This document shows, one piece after another, positions 1-11,311 of a stretch of 64,000 nucleotides of DNA. This DNA comes from Closterium sp. Naga37s-1 (lineage: Eukaryota > Streptophyta > Zygnematophyceae > Desmidiales > Closteriaceae). Both the position numbers and the translations under genes were made by a program. How positions within the stretch are numbered: position 1 is the first letter of the stretch; each line of letters starts with the position of its first letter. Under the pieces are notes generated by a model, which was not told the DNA's origin, made no database searches, and worked only from the letters and a program-made list of their open reading frames with translations. The stretch spans positions 372,001 to 436,000 of the forward strand of contig CANJKZ010000774.1 of the NCBI GenBank assembly GCA_947471745.1. Reading direction: 5' to 3'.

Positions 1-1156
1 CAGTCAAGCGGCCGAAGGTGTGTGGGAGACCACACACCTCCCCACTACGAGTGCCGGTGCGAAGAACGTACGTGCAGGGACCTGCACCCCCAGACCTCCC
101 ACGCCCAGCGTACCACTCACGAAGCTGCTGAACAGACGGGGTCTCACGGGTGCGCAGCTGCTGCTGACGCTGGCTGCCACCAAGGCCTCCACGCTGCGTG
201 GCCGCACCGCGACCAGCACCACCTCCTCCGCCACCTCCTCCGCCACCGCCGCCACGGCCTCCACTGCCGCCACCGACGCCCCCACTCCCGGAACCACCCC
301 CACCACCACCTCCACCTCCTCCACCTCCTCCACCGCTGCCTCCACCGCCCCCTCCACCACCCCTGCTTCCCTTGCCCTTGCCAGTGCGACGTCGCCCACT
401 AGGGGCAGTAGACGCAGCGCCGACCTCCTCAGTGCCAACGAGGTCGACAGCAGCAGCAGAGGCAACAGAGGGGAGAAGGGGGACAGGGGAACACCCCTCA
501 AAGAAGGGGGTGCGACGGTCGCCGCGAGAAGCACCGACAGCTAAGATACTCTTCTCAGCTGCAGCAAGGCGCTCCTCTAGCAAGTCGACAGTCAGCTCGG
601 TGGGGCAAAGGGAGAGGAAGTGATCCCTGACTGAGGAGAGAGAGTCAGGGAGGCGGGTGACTAGGTAGTAAAGGGTGATGTACATGGGGGGGGAGTTCGT
701 GGGAAGAAACTCAGTGGGAAGGGCAGCGCGGTAGCGAGCGTCACTAGTGCGGAGGTGAGCAACTAGGTCAGCAACTGTGGCAAAGGCGGCAAGGTCAGGA
801 AAAAGGTACGGCAGCATGAGGCGGCTGAGGGCAGCAGTGGTAGGGGAGGAGTAGCGTGCAACTACAGCGTCGTACAGAGCCCTAGCACTCTTGTACTGAC
901 TAAAGTGCGCGCGCTCAGTAGACCGCAGGTGATTACGCACAGCAAGACGAGCAGCAGCATCGCGCGTGAGCCACTGCGAGCAAACAGTACTGTCAGCATC
1001 AGCAGCAGGGGCAGTAGAGGCGCCAGACGTGAGATCGAATAGTGAGAGGCCATCCTTGCTATCGCACTGAAGGAAAAGCTGCAGATCATCTAGCCAGACC
1101 TCAAAGTCAACAGCTCGACCCTCAGCATCAAAGGTAAGAACATTGAGACTAGCCAT
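1..1156 (-). pseudogene. Gag region of element A (partial)
   Basis: The start codon lies at 1156 on the minus strand, at the same place relative to the leader as in L. The N-terminus carries the LTFDAEG motif and the DLQLFLQCD motif. The copia-type Gag core follows (about 1156-450), with a YITLYYLVTRLPD motif near 660, then a glycine-rich tail (about 390-200) and the start of the knuckle region at the window edge. The Gag would coat element RNA in a cytoplasmic particle, as known for Ty1/copia. The antisense proline- and threonine-rich frames over the tail are shadows. The region is a broken fossil. Confidence 0.85.
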
Positions 1157-1259
1157 GACAGGAGCAGCAGCAGGCTAACAGCAGCAGCAGCAGTGCAACT
1201 CGGCAGGGCAGGCTAGGCAGGGCGGCGCGGCTCGGCAGGGCGGCGCGGCTCGGCAGCGC

Positions 1260-2260
1260 GGCGCTCTTACCAGTGGCGAGGCCGGGGCAGGGCCGGGGTA
1301 AGGCCGGGGCCGGGCCGCAAAAGATCCGGGGCCGGGTTGGGCGGGGCTGCGACAGTGCAGGAGCAGGGCAGGGGCAGGGCCGAGGCAGAGCCGGGGCAGG
1401 GTCGGGGCAGGGGGCAGGGCCGGGGCAGGGCCGAGGCAGGGGGCAGGGCCGGGGCAGGGCCGGGGCAGGGCCAGGGCAGGGCCGGGGCAGGGCCGGGGCA
1501 GGGCCGGGGCAGGGCCGGGGCAGGGTGCAGGGCCGGGGCAGGGCCGGGGCAGGGCCGGGGCAGGGCCTGGGCAGGGCCGGGGCAGGGTCGGAGCAGGGCC
1601 GGGACAGGGCCGGGGCGAGGCCGCGACAGGGCCAGGGCGAGGCCGCGACAGGTCCGGGGCAGGGTCGGGGCCGGGCCGCGGCAGTGCAGGAGCAGGGCCG
1701 GGGCAGGGCCGAGATAGGGTCGGGGCGAGGGCCGGGGCAGAGCTGCGACAGGGCCGCAGCAGGGCCGGCTGGGCCTGACGGGGCCACTAACGGGGCCTGA
1801 TGGGGCCGTACGGGGCCTCTAACGGGGCCTGACGGGGCCGTACGGGGCTGACGGGGCCGCAAACGGGGCCTGACGTGGCCTGACGGGGCCTTACGGGACC
1901 TAACGGGGCCTTAAACGGGGCCTGACGGGGCCTTACGGGGCCTTAAACGGGGCCTGACGGGGCCTTACGGGGCCTTACGGGGCCTTACGGGGCCTTAAAC
2001 GGGGCCGTAAGCGGGGCCTTACGGGGCCTTACGGGGCCTTAAACGGGGCCGTAAACGGGTCCTTACGGGGCCTTACGGGGCCTTACGGGGCCTTACGGGG
2101 CCTTAAACGGGGCCGTAAACGGGGCCTTACGGGGCAGGAAACAGGGCCTTACAGGGCCTTACAAGGCCGGAGCTGGCTATAAGGGCAGGCGCAGGGGCCG
2201 CTACGGGCCTCGAAGGGCAGGCGCGACGCGCGCGTCGAGCAGGTAAGAAAGATTTCAGTG
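1260..2260 (-). repeat. Leader tandem arrays of element A
   Basis: There are two arrays between primer-binding site and gag. The first (about 1790-2180) has units of about 10 bp, written ACGGGGCCTT on the plus strand, with longer AAACGGGG variants. The second (about 1270-1760) has units of about 12 bp of GGCCGGGGCAGG type. The element's sense strand is the C-rich one. Open frames across it on either strand are by-products of the repeat and have no support as genes. Confidence 0.85.
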
Positions 2261-2302
2261 GTGGGCCCTTAAAAAAAAAAACTTGAAACTAGCTCTATAC
2301 CA

Positions 2303-2434
2303 TGTGAGAGAATTGACGAAAGAATGAATGAACTAGAAATGAGATGGGTACAAGTAGAAAACACATAAGTGTTGTACCCTCTAAGAACTACCCCACTACA
2401 GCCTAAATAGACTATAGCAGATATAAGTTTGACA
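2303..2434 (-). repeat. 5' LTR of element A (132 bp)
   Basis: It starts TGTCAAAC and ends CTCACA on the minus strand, followed at once by the primer-binding site. It is nearly the same as the LTRs of L at 41114 and 56079. The inverted GGGTACAA / TTGTACCC pair typical of this lineage is present. Confidence 0.92.
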
Positions 2435-3297
2435 GGGGCGACGTGGCCAATCGGGGCTGAGGGGCGCGGCTAGGGGCGACGGGGCCAGTGGGGCCGAGGG
2501 GCGCGGCTAGGGGCGACGGGGCCAATCGGGGCCAAGGGGCGCGGCTAGGGGCGACGGGGCCAGTGGGGCCGAGGGGCGCGGGAAGGGGCGACCGGGCCAA
2601 CAAGGCCAACGGGGCCGAAGGGGTGGGGGCGCAGCTAGGGCCGACGGGGCCAACGGGGCCGAAGGGGGGGCGCGGCTAGGGGCAACTGGGCCAACTGGGC
2701 CGAAGGGGCGCGGCTAGGGGCGACGGGGACAACGGGGCCTAGGGGCGTGGCTAGGGGCGACGGGGCCTACGGGGCCGAGTGGCGCGGCTAGGGGCGACTG
2801 GGTCGACGGGGCCAACGGGGCCTTCGGGCGCGGCGGGGCGACGGGGCCAACGGGGCCTTGGGGCGCGGCTAGGGGCGACAAGGCCAACGGGGCCGAAGGG
2901 GCGCGACTAGGGGCGACGGGGCCAACGGGGCCTAGGGGCGCGGCTAGGGGCGACGGGGCCAACGTGGCCGAGTGGCGCGACTAGGGGCGACGGGGCCAAC
3001 GGGGCCGAAGGGCGCGCGGCTAGGGGCGACGGGGCCAACGGGGCCTTGGGGCGCGGCTAGGGGCGACGAGGCCAACGGGGCCGAAGGGGCGCGGCTAGGG
3101 GTGACGGGGCCAGCGAGGCCTTGGGGCGCGACTAGGGGCGACGAGGCAAACGGGGCAGTAACGGGCCGGGGCCTAGGGGCCGTGAGTGACGGGGCCGAGG
3201 GGCCATGAGCGACGGGGCCTAGGGGCCGTGGGGTGGCGCGACGGGCCTAAGGGGCACGACGGGCCTAAGGGGGGGTACTAGAAGCGTAGCAGGTGGT
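2435..3297 (-). repeat. Leader tandem array of element B
   Basis: This is an array of GGGGCGACGGGGCC-type units with GGCTAG spacers (about 35-40 bp per full period, irregular), G-rich on the plus strand and thus C-rich in the element's sense. It ends at the GGGCCC box at 3298-3303. I see no gene in it; long frames on both strands follow from the repeat. Confidence 0.82.
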
Positions 3298-3324
3298 GGG
3301 CCCAAGAAACCTACTCTGATTCCA

Positions 3325-3460
3325 TGTCAAAGTTACAAAGTGAGAATGATGCATTAGGTGAAAGGGGGGAGGGAACAAGTAGAATGTCGAGAGAAATACA
3401 GTACCCCCTAAGGCTAAACCCACTACAGCCTAGAGAAATATAAACACATATGTTTTGACA
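3325..3460 (-). repeat. 5' LTR of element B (136 bp)
   Basis: On the minus strand it begins TGTCAAAACA and ends TTTGACA, directly followed by TGGAATCAGAG. It keeps the family's GGCTGTAGTGGG-like core in altered form, but differs at many positions from the other LTRs. It could represent an older or separate subfamily. Confidence 0.8.
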
Positions 3461-5750
3461 GAACTCACCACCTCTGTCAGAGTGCAGACGCAGGACAGGA
3501 AGGTCCTGGCCAAACCGTTCGCGAAGCTGGAGACAGACTGTGCGGATCCAAGGGATCAAGTCATCAACGACCTGACCCTTGCTGCGCAAGGGGAAGACCG
3601 TGGTGTACCGCGTGTAGTCGTCAACTACCAGCAAAAAGTAGCGGCTCTGTCCACTGACGCGGGCTGGGCCCCATACGTCCATGTGGAGAGTCTGCAGGGG
3701 AGCAGTCGTCGGGGGAAACGAGGAGGAGTGAGGAGCGGCGCGCTGCCGCCCCTCGACGCAAGGAAGGCAGGGCGGGGCAGGCGAGGGCGGCAGGGGAGGC
3801 AGAGACCTGGGTAGACCAGAGACAAGAAGACGAGAGTGCATGCCACGAAGGCGTGGCAGGGAGGGGTGACCCAGGCGGTGGTGCCACAGAAGAGTCTGGT
3901 GCGACAGGAGGCGACACGAGCAAGAGGCGGCTACCTGACCTGACGCAGACACCTCAGCAGACGCAACTACCTGAGAAGGCTTGGTAGCGAGTGTGTACAG
4001 ACTCAACCCTGGCCGACGAGTGAACGTGGCCAGGTGACGCCCCGTCCATGTGCACGTGCAGATCGACACACGCTGACCCCCAGGAGTGGTGGTAGTGACC
4101 ATCGCATCCTGAAGGGCAGCGGTACTCACCAAGTTCGTAGAGAACGAGGGGAGGTGAAGACCGGACAGTGAGCCGGACGGAACCGCCGGACACGGGAGGA
4201 CAGTGGAGGAACGGGCCACGACCGGTCCCCCGGAGGGGTCAGCCAGTCTGACCGGGACAGGTGCAGGACAAGGAGTGAGGGTGGTGCCGTCACGAAAGAA
4301 ACAGCGCGAGGCACCTGAGTCCTACGTGAAGGTGTGCAAGGCCTCAGCAGGCGCAGTACCAGGGAGAGTACCAGACTCACTTGCACCTAGAGCAGTAGCA
4401 GCTATACTTGGGACAGGCGGCACACACCGGTAACAGTCACCCTCAGCACTAACAGACAAAGCATACATAGCAGAAAGAATAGCATCAAAGTCTAGGTCAA
4501 AGATAGCTATCCTAGACTTAAGCAGATCTGCCCAGCGAGGGAGCTCGATGTCGTCACCAAAATCAGCACGCCAAGCGTCGTCGAGGTGGGAGAAGTAGCG
4601 GTGCTGAGTGTGGAGTCGCCCGCGAGTCTGACCTGCACGGTCACCCGTGCGAATGACATACGGGCAACTACCCCCAGACGCCCCACGCAAGAACCACTCA
4701 CGAAGCTGCTGGGGAGACGGGGTCTCGCTCCGACGCTGCTGCTGCTGACGCTGGCCACCCCCAGAACCGACGCGCCGAGCGCTTGTCCCAGCGCCACTAG
4801 TCCCACCGCCTCCACTGCCGCCACTCCCACCGCTGCCTCCACCACCGCCACCAGAGCCCCCACTCCCGCCACCAGTCCCACCTCCGCCACCACCTCCACT
4901 GCTGCCCCCACCACCACTCCCGCTGCCACCTCCACCACCACCGCTGCCACCACCACCACCCCGGCCACCCTTGCCCTTGCTGCTTTGGTGCTTCGCACTA
5001 GCAGAAGCAGTCCCGATGTCCTCAGCAACAGAGACGTCTACAGCAGCAGCAGAGGCGTAGGATGGGGCAAGGGGGGAGGAGGAACACCCCTCAAAGAAGG
5101 GCGGGCGCGGAGTGCCACGAGCAGCACCTACAGCAACTGCACTAGTGTCAACTGCGAGGAGATACTGCTCGAGGAGGTCAACAGTGAGGGAGGTGGGGTC
5201 AAGAGAGAGGAAGTGGTCCCTGACAGAGCAAAGAGAGTCAGGGAGGCGGGTGACTATAAAGTAGAGAGTGATGTACATCGGGGGCGGGTTCCTGTCAAGG
5301 AACTCAGCAGGAACGGTAGCGCGGTAAACGAGCGTCGCTAGCGCGAAGGTGGGAAACCAGGTCCTCGACTGTGGCAAAGGCTAACAGCTCGGGGAACAGG
5401 TAGGGCAGAAGTAGGCGGCCTAGAGCAGCAGTGGCAGGGGAGGAGCAGCGAGTGACTATAGCGTCGTACAGCGCCTGCGCTGTCCTTTGCTGTCCAAAGT
5501 GAGCGCATTCAGCTAATGGCAGGTGGTTGCGAATGGCTAAGCGGGCAGCAGCGTCGCGAGTAAGCCACTGTGAGCGAGTCGAACTGTCAGTTGTGGCGGG
5601 AGGGGCAGTAGCAGCGCCTGACGCTAGGTCAAACAGCGAGACACTGTCCTTAGAATCGCTCAGTAGGTACAGCTGTGGGTCGTCTAGCCACGTGTCAAAC
5701 TGAACCAGTCTACCCTCATGATCAAACGCGAGAACCCGAAGTGAAGCCAT
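3461..5750 (-). pseudogene. Gag, protease and N-terminal integrase of element C
   Basis: The start codon lies at 5750. Domains in order on the minus strand are copia-type Gag (5750-5050, LAFDHEG and YITLYFIVTRLPD motifs), glycine-rich tail (about 4990-4760), knuckle region (about 4660-4590), protease region (about 4330), the integrase zinc region and the first catalytic part (about 3930-3500). Integrase inserts element cDNA into host chromosomes. The coding region is interrupted by B and carries several breaks. Antisense frames such as the one over the glycine tail are shadows. Confidence 0.85.
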
Positions 5751-5814
5751 AGCTATGCAGCACGCAGGAGCAGCTGTAGCAGCTGTAGCAGCAGCAGTAG
5801 CAGTAACAGTGGGG

Positions 5815-6757
5815 CTAAGGAGCTGAGGGGGTAGGGGTCGACTGGGCCGGGTGCGCGGGCTAGGGGTCAACGGGGCCGGGCGCGGGCTAGGGACGGGGCC
5901 GGGCGCGGGGCTAGGGGCCGACGGGGCCGGGCGCGGGCTAGGGGTCGACGGGGCCGAGCGCGGGGCTAAGGTTCGACAGGGGGCCGGGCGCGGGCTAGGG
6001 ACGGGGCCGGGCGCGGGGCTAGGGGCCGACAGGGGGCCGGGCGCGGGCTAGGGACGGGGCCGGGCGCGGGCTAGGGGTCGACGTGGGGGCCGGGCGCGGG
6101 CTAGGGACGGGGCCGTGCGCGGGGCTAGGGGCTGACAGGGGGCTGGGCGCGGGCTAGGGACGGGGCCGGGCGCGGGCTAGGGGTCGACGTGGGGGGCCGG
6201 GCGCGGGCTAGGGGTCGCCATGAGGCCGGGCGCGGGCTAGAGGTCGACGTGGGGCCGGGCGCAGGCTACTGACGACGGGGGGGCCGGGCGTGGGCTAGGG
6301 ACGACGTGGGGCCGGGCGCGGGCTAGGGACGGGGCTGGGCGCGGGCTAGGGGTCAACGTGGGGGCCGGGCGCGGGCTAGGGACGGGGCCGGGCGTGGGGC
6401 TAGGGGCCGACAGGGGGCCGGGCGCGGGCTAGGAATGGGGCCGGGCGCGAGCTAGGGGTCGACGTGGGGGGCCGGGCGCGGGCTAGGGGTCGCCGTGGGG
6501 CTTGGCGCGGGCTAGGGATGACGGGGGGGGCGGGCGCGGGCTAGGGACGACGTGGGGCCGGGCGCGGGCTAGGGACGGGGCCGGGCGCGAGGCTAGGGTC
6601 GACGGGCCGGACGCGTACGCTAGGGGCGACGGGCCGGGCGCGCGTAGTCTTGGGGCGACGGGCCGGGCACGCAGGCTAGGGGCGACAGGCCGGGCGCGTA
6701 GGCTAGGGTCGACGAGCCTAGGGGCGACTCGAGGGTCGCTAAAGGCAGCGTAGTGGT
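5815..6757 (-). repeat. Leader tandem array of element C
   Basis: The units are about 20-40 bp, built on GGGCCGGGCGCGGGCTAG (plus strand) alternating with ACGGGGCC and GTCGACG blocks. The array stops at the GGGCCC box 6758-6763. The gag-proximal edge carries CTG/CTA trinucleotide repeats at about 5760-5815. Confidence 0.83.
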
Positions 6758-6804
6758 GGGCCCAATTTTTTTTTGGTCCTAGCGAAGGACCTGCTCTGAA
6801 ACCA

Positions 6805-6936
6805 TGTCAAAAGAATGAACGAGAATGGATGAACTATGAAAGAGTTGGGTACAAGTATTAACCCTAATTGGGTTGTACCCCTGATGGGCTACCCCACTAT
6901 AGCCTACACAAATGTAAAAGCTATAATGTTCTGACA
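6805..6936 (-). repeat. 5' LTR of element C (132 bp)
   Basis: It begins TGTCAGAACA and ends TTTTGACA in element sense, preceded on the plus strand by the complement of the primer-binding site at 6790-6804. The inverted pair GGGTACAA / TTGTACCC is present. Confidence 0.9.
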
Positions 6937-7340
6937 TGGAGACCTACAAAGCAACGGATTATCTCTACATCGGCCAGCTGGAGGAGAACTTGACGACGCT
7001 AGAGATGACGGAGCATGAGACGGCGACGACCTATTGCAATCGTGCACAGATGATTCTTGCTAATCTGAGGATGGCCGGCGTAAACTATTCGATGGTCTCG
7101 TATGTGACGCATGTCCTCAAAGGCCTTTCCGCTGAGTACAAGTACCTTCGACGAATGCTCCAATCTCCAGAAAACTGCAAGACCCTCGACGAAAACACAT
7201 AGACAAGCAAAATTATCGTGGAGGAGTGCACGATCGAGCTTGAAAAACGGAAGGAATCACCTCTGCCAGTGATCAACTGGGCGTCGACAGGACAGCAGCA
7301 GCAGCAGCAGTAGCAGAAGCGTTGGTCTTCTTCGACATCC
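6937..7340 (+). pseudogene. Fragment D: copia gag of another lineage
   Basis: The translated piece has the pattern of plant copia Gag (UBN2-like): a YLYIGQLEENLTTLEM stretch, an HETATTYCNRAQMILANLRM helix and a VLKGLSAEYKYLRRML motif, then a glutamine run near 7290-7310. It shares no motif with the DAEG/DHEG Gags. It lies between the LTR of C (left) and the linker of E (right). The right boundary near 7340 is not sharp, because both sides are low complexity. It may belong to the same lineage as R, but nothing here proves it. Confidence 0.65.
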
Positions 7341-10300
7341 GGCGGTTCTGCAGCTCAAGCGCCTCCAGCTCCAGCGCCACCAGCGCCAGTGCCTCCAGCT
7401 CCAGCAGCTCCACGCTCCGTAGGGTCTCCAGCTCCAGCGCCCTCTATACCACCGGTCCCGGCAGCTCTAGCACCCCTGGTACGTGCACCTCCAGGACCAC
7501 CAGATCCGGCAGTAACTCCAACACCTCCAGCTCCAGCGTCTCCAGCGCCTCCAGCTCCACGCAGCACCCCCAGACGCAGCACCTCGAGCAGCAGCTGAGT
7601 CGAAAGCTACCTCAACAGGCACAGTACCAGGGAGAGGGTCTACCTGAGACACACCTGAGGGAGCAGGACCCTGAGGAGGGAGGGGGTCTACCGCAGGGGG
7701 ACTAGGAGCAAGGAAGAGCGGCGGGGGAGGGGGAGGGGCAGAGCGGTAGGGGAAGAGACGGTAAAAGGGAACCGACTCGTCAAACGTGACATCCTAAGAG
7801 GGAAAGACACGGCGCGAGGTGGGGTGGTAAAACTGCCAGCCAGGCGCATCGGGGATAAAGCCAAGGAAGATGCAGGGGATAGCACGGGGAGAGAGCTTGT
7901 CCGCGGACGTATCGCGAACAAAGGCTCGAGATCCCCAGACCCGGAACACCGACGCATTGCCAACCTCCCCCGTCCAACGCAGTGTGGGCGAGGTCTCCGG
8001 CAAGGAGACACGGGGCCAGAGGTTGAGCTGATGCACAGCGTACCGGACCGCAAACGACCACAGAAAATGGGGAGCAGCCGCATGGATCATGGAGGTACGA
8101 GTGACCTCCATGACTAAGCCAATGCGGCGCTCAGCAATCCCATTTTGCTGAGGGGATTCCGGAAGCGTGAACGTCTGGAGAATGCCCTCCCCATGACTAA
8201 AGTCCCGCAAGAGGTTAGAGGAGAACTCACCACCTCTGTCAGAGTGCAGACGCAGGACAGGAAGGTCCTGGCCAAACCGCTCGCGGAGCTGGAGACGTAC
8301 TGCACGGATCCAAGGGATCAAGACATCAACGACCTGACCCTTGCTGCGCAAGGGGAAGACCGTGGTGTATCGCGTGTAGTCATCAACTACCATTAGAAAG
8401 TAGCGCTCGCGGCTCTGTCTACTAACGCGGGCTGGGCCCCACACGTCCATGTGGAGAGTCTGCAGGGGAGCAGTCGTCGGGGGAATCGAGGAGGGGTGAG
8501 GAGCGGCGCGCTGCCGCCCCTCGACGCAAGGAAGGCAGGGCGGGGCAGGCGAGGGCGGCAGGGGAGGCAGGGTCCTGGGAAGACCAGAGACAAGAAGACG
8601 AGAGTGCATGCCACGGAGGCGAGGCAGGGAGGGGTGACCCAGGCGGTGGTGCCACAGAAGAGTCTGGTGCGACAGGAGGCGACACGAGCAAGAGGCGGCT
8701 ACCTGACCTGATGCGGACACCTGAGCAGACGCAGCTACTTGAGAAGGCTCGGTAGCCAGTGTGTAGAGACTCAACCCTGGCCGACAAGTGAACGTAGCCA
8801 GGTGACGCCCTGTCCGTGTGCACGTGCAGATCGACACACGCTGACCCCCAGGAGTGGTGGTAGTGACCATCGCATCCTGGAGGGCAGCGGTACTCACCAA
8901 GTTCGTAGAGAACGAGGGGAGGTGAAGACCTGACAGTGAGCCGGACGGAACCGCCGGACACGGGAGGACAATGGAGGAACGGGCCACGACCGGGCCCCCG
9001 GAGGGGTCAGCCAGTCGGACCGGGACAGGTGTAGAGAGAGGAGTGAGAGTGGTGCTGTCACGAAAGAAACAGCGCGAGGCGTCTAAGTCCAGCGTGAAGG
9101 TGTGCAAGGTCTGAGCAGGCGCTGTACCAGGGAGAGTACCAGACTCACTAGCAGCTAGAGCAGCAGCAGCTATACCTGGGTCAGGCGGCACACACCGGTA
9201 ACAGTCACCCTCAGCACTAACAGACAATGCATACATAGCAGAAAGAATAGCATTAAAGTCTAGGTCAAAGATAGCAATCCTAGACCTAAGCAGATCTGCC
9301 CAGCGAGGGCGTTCGACGTCGTCACCAAACTCAGCACGCCAAGCGTCATCGAGGCGGGAGAAGCAGCGGTGCTGAGTGTGGAGCCGCCCGCAAGTCTGAC
9401 CAGCACGGCCACACGTGCAAATGACGTACAGTACGGACAACTACCCCCAGACGCCCCACGCAAAAACCACTCACGAAGCTACTGGGGCGACTGAGTCTCG
9501 CTTCGACGTTGCTGCTGCTGACGCTGGCCTACTCCAGAACCAACACGCCGAGCGCCAGTCCCACCGCCACCAGTCCCACTGCCGCCACTGCCGCCACTCC
9601 CACCGCTGCCTCCACCGCCGCCACCAGAGCCCCCACTCCCTCCACCAGTCCCACTGCCGCCACCACCTCCACTGCTGCCCCCACCACTACTCCCGCTGCC
9701 ACCTCCACCACCACCGCTGCCACCTCCACCACCCTTGCCACCCTTGCCCTTGCTGCTGCGGCGCTTCGCACTAGCAGAAGCAGCCTTGACGTCCTCAGCA
9801 GCAGAGACGTCTGCAGTAGCAGCAGAGGCGTAGGCGGGGGTAAGGGGGGAGGGGGAGAACCCCTCAAAGAAGGGCGGGCGCGGAGTGCCACGAGCAGCAC
9901 CTACAGCAACTGCACTAGTCTCAGCTGCGAGGAGATGCTGCTCGAGGATTTCAACAGTGAGGGAGGTGGGGTCAAGAGAGAGAAAGTGGTCCCTGACAGA
10001 GCGAAGAGAGTCAGGGAGGCGAGTGACTATGAAGTAGAGGGTGATGAACATCAGGGGCTGGTTCCTGTCAAGGAACTCAGCAGGGACGGTAGCGCGGTAG
10101 CGAGCGTTGCTAGTGCGAAGGTGGGAAACCAGGTCCTTGACTGTGGCAAAAGCTGACAGCTCGGGGAACAGGTAGGGCAGTAGCAGGCGGCCTAGAGCAG
10201 CAGTGGCAGGCGAGGAGTAGCGAGCTACGACTGCGGCGTATAGTGCCTGTGCTGTCCTGTGCTGTCTGAAGTGAGCGCATTCAGTTAACGGCAGGTGGTT

Positions 10301-10522
10301 GCGAATGGCTAAGTGAGCAGCAGCGTCGCGAGTAAGCCACTGTGAGCGAGTTGCACTGTCAGCTATGGCGAGAGGGGCAGTAGCAGCACCTGACGCTAGG
10401 TCAAACAGCGAAACACTGTCCTTAGAATCGCTCAGTAGGTACAGCTGCAGATCATCAAGCCACATGTCAAACTGAAGCGGTCTGCCCTCATGATCAAACG
10501 CTAGAACTCGAATCGAAGCCAT
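7341..10522 (-). pseudogene. Gag-protease-integrase region of element E
   Basis: The start codon lies at 10522. Copia-type Gag spans about 10522-9830 with the LAFDHEG motif, and the glycine-rich tail about 9760-9540. The knuckle region lies near 9440-9360, the protease region near 9080, and the integrase zinc region at 8680-8540. The integrase core follows at 8470-8080 (DVWGPARV, LHSDRGGEF and QQNGIAERRI motifs), then the C-terminal integrase part to about 7790. An alanine/glycine-rich linker runs to the left boundary. The order is Ty1/copia: integrase precedes where RT would be. The region is a broken fossil. Confidence 0.86.
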
Positions 10523-10599
10523 CGGGGCACAGTACGTAGGAGCAGCAGTGGGAGCAGTAGCAGTAGCAGCAGCAGCAGTAGTAACAGCAGGGACAGAGA

Positions 10600-11138
10600 G
10601 GCCAAGGCGCCGAGGGGCCTGGGGACTAGAGGCCGACGGGGCGACGGGGCCGCGGCTAGGGGCGACGGGGCGACGGGCCCGCGGCTAGGGGCGACGGGGC
10701 AACGGGTCGCGAGTTGGGCGACGGGGCGACGGGTCGCTAGGGGTTGCGGCTAGGGGCGTCAGGGCGATGGGGCGACGGGTCGCTAGGGGCCACGGCTAGG
10801 GCGACAGGGCGACGGGGCCAAGGGGCCGTGGTTAGGGGCGACGGGGCCAAGGGGCCGTGGCTAGGATTCGCGGCTAGGGCGACGGGGCGACGGGGCGACG
10901 GGTCGCTAGGGGCCGTGGCTAGGGCGACGGGGCTACGGGGCCAAGGGGCCACGGCTAGAGGCGACGGGGCCAAGGGGCCGTGGCTAGGGGCGACGGGTCG
11001 CGGGTCGCCAGGGGCCGTGGCTAGGGCGACGGGGCGACGGGGCGACGGGGCCAAGGGGCCGTGGCTAGGGGCGACGGGGCCAAGGGGCCGAGCTAGAGGT
11101 GACGGGTCGCGAGGGTGGCTAGCAGGGCAGCAGGTGGT
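10600..11138 (-). repeat. Leader tandem array of element E
   Basis: GGGGCGACGGGGC and CCAAGGGGCCGTGGCTAG blocks are repeated with irregular spacing and bounded by the GGGCCC box at 11139-11144. CAG/TAG trinucleotide repeats at 10530-10590 lie next to the gag start. Confidence 0.82.
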
Positions 11139-11180
11139 GGGCCCAAAAAATGGTCCTAGTAGGGACCTGCTCTGAAACCA

Positions 11181-11311
11181 TGTCAAAGTAACGAACGATA
11201 ATGAATGAACTAGCAAAGAGTTGGGTACAAGTACTAACCCTAATTGGGTTGTACCTCTTATGGGCTACCCCACTACAGCCTACACAATGTAAGCTATATA
11301 TAAGTTTGACA
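11181..11311 (-). repeat. 5' LTR of element E (131 bp)
   Basis: In element sense it begins TGTCAAACTTATATAT and ends TTTGACA, followed by primer-binding site TGGTTTCAGAGCAGG at 11166-11180. It is close to the solo LTR at 12668. Confidence 0.9.

Larger units (their letters stand above)
1..2434 (-). mobile_element. Element A: copia LTR retrotransposon (DAEG clade), 5' part
   Basis: A runs leftward off the window. Read on the minus strand it has a 5' LTR, a primer-binding site of the tggtatagagctag form, a T run, a GGGCCC box, a long GC-rich leader and a Gag opening with the LTFDAEG motif. Its LTR and leader layout match element L closely, so A and L are the same subfamily. It sits directly against the leader array of B, which it interrupts. 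The 3' half lies outside the window, so no target-site duplication can be tested. The visible coding part is broken, with at least a couple of breaks. Confidence 0.9.
2435..3460 (-). mobile_element. Element B: copia 5' end only
   Basis: Only a 5' LTR, a primer-binding site (tggaatcagag form) and most of a leader array are visible. A then interrupts B at 2434/2435, and the rest of B must lie left of the window. B itself interrupts C inside the integrase region at 3460/3461. The LTR is the most divergent of the short-LTR family here, and the leader resembles DHEG elements, so I place B in that clade with reserve. Its age cannot be estimated without the other LTR. Confidence 0.8.
3461..6936 (-). 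mobile_element. Element C: copia (DHEG clade), 5' two-thirds
   Basis: On the minus strand this holds 5' LTR, primer-binding site, leader array, Gag, protease and the first part of integrase, cut at 3460 by the insertion of B. The remainder lies left of the window. On the right it abuts a plus-strand copia gag fragment (D) at 6937. The Gag has the LAFDHEG signature shared with E, J, H and O. The coding region is broken at several places. Confidence 0.88.
7341..11311 (-). mobile_element. Element E: copia (DHEG clade), lacks its 3' part
   Basis: Minus-strand order is 5' LTR, primer-binding site, leader, Gag, protease, integrase and part of the integrase-RT linker. No reverse transcriptase, RNase H or 3' LTR is found at its left side, where sequence changes into fragment D near 7340. 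It interrupts the gypsy fragment P on the right at 11311/11312. It is broken, with several breaks in the coding part. Confidence 0.85.

Noticed and set aside
198-623. Proline- and threonine-rich open frames antisense to the glycine-rich Gag tails (also at 24171, 15498, 43111)
   Set aside because: They are the complement of GGN repeats in Gag, recur wherever a Gag tail occurs, and have no start context or domain. They would be easily mistaken for extensin-like host proteins.
1149-1862. Long frames across the leader arrays (also 2412-3208, 5851-6753, 13800-14651, 35391-35842)
   Set aside because: The GC-rich tandem units lack stops by composition. Frames exist on both strands at once and follow the repeat period.
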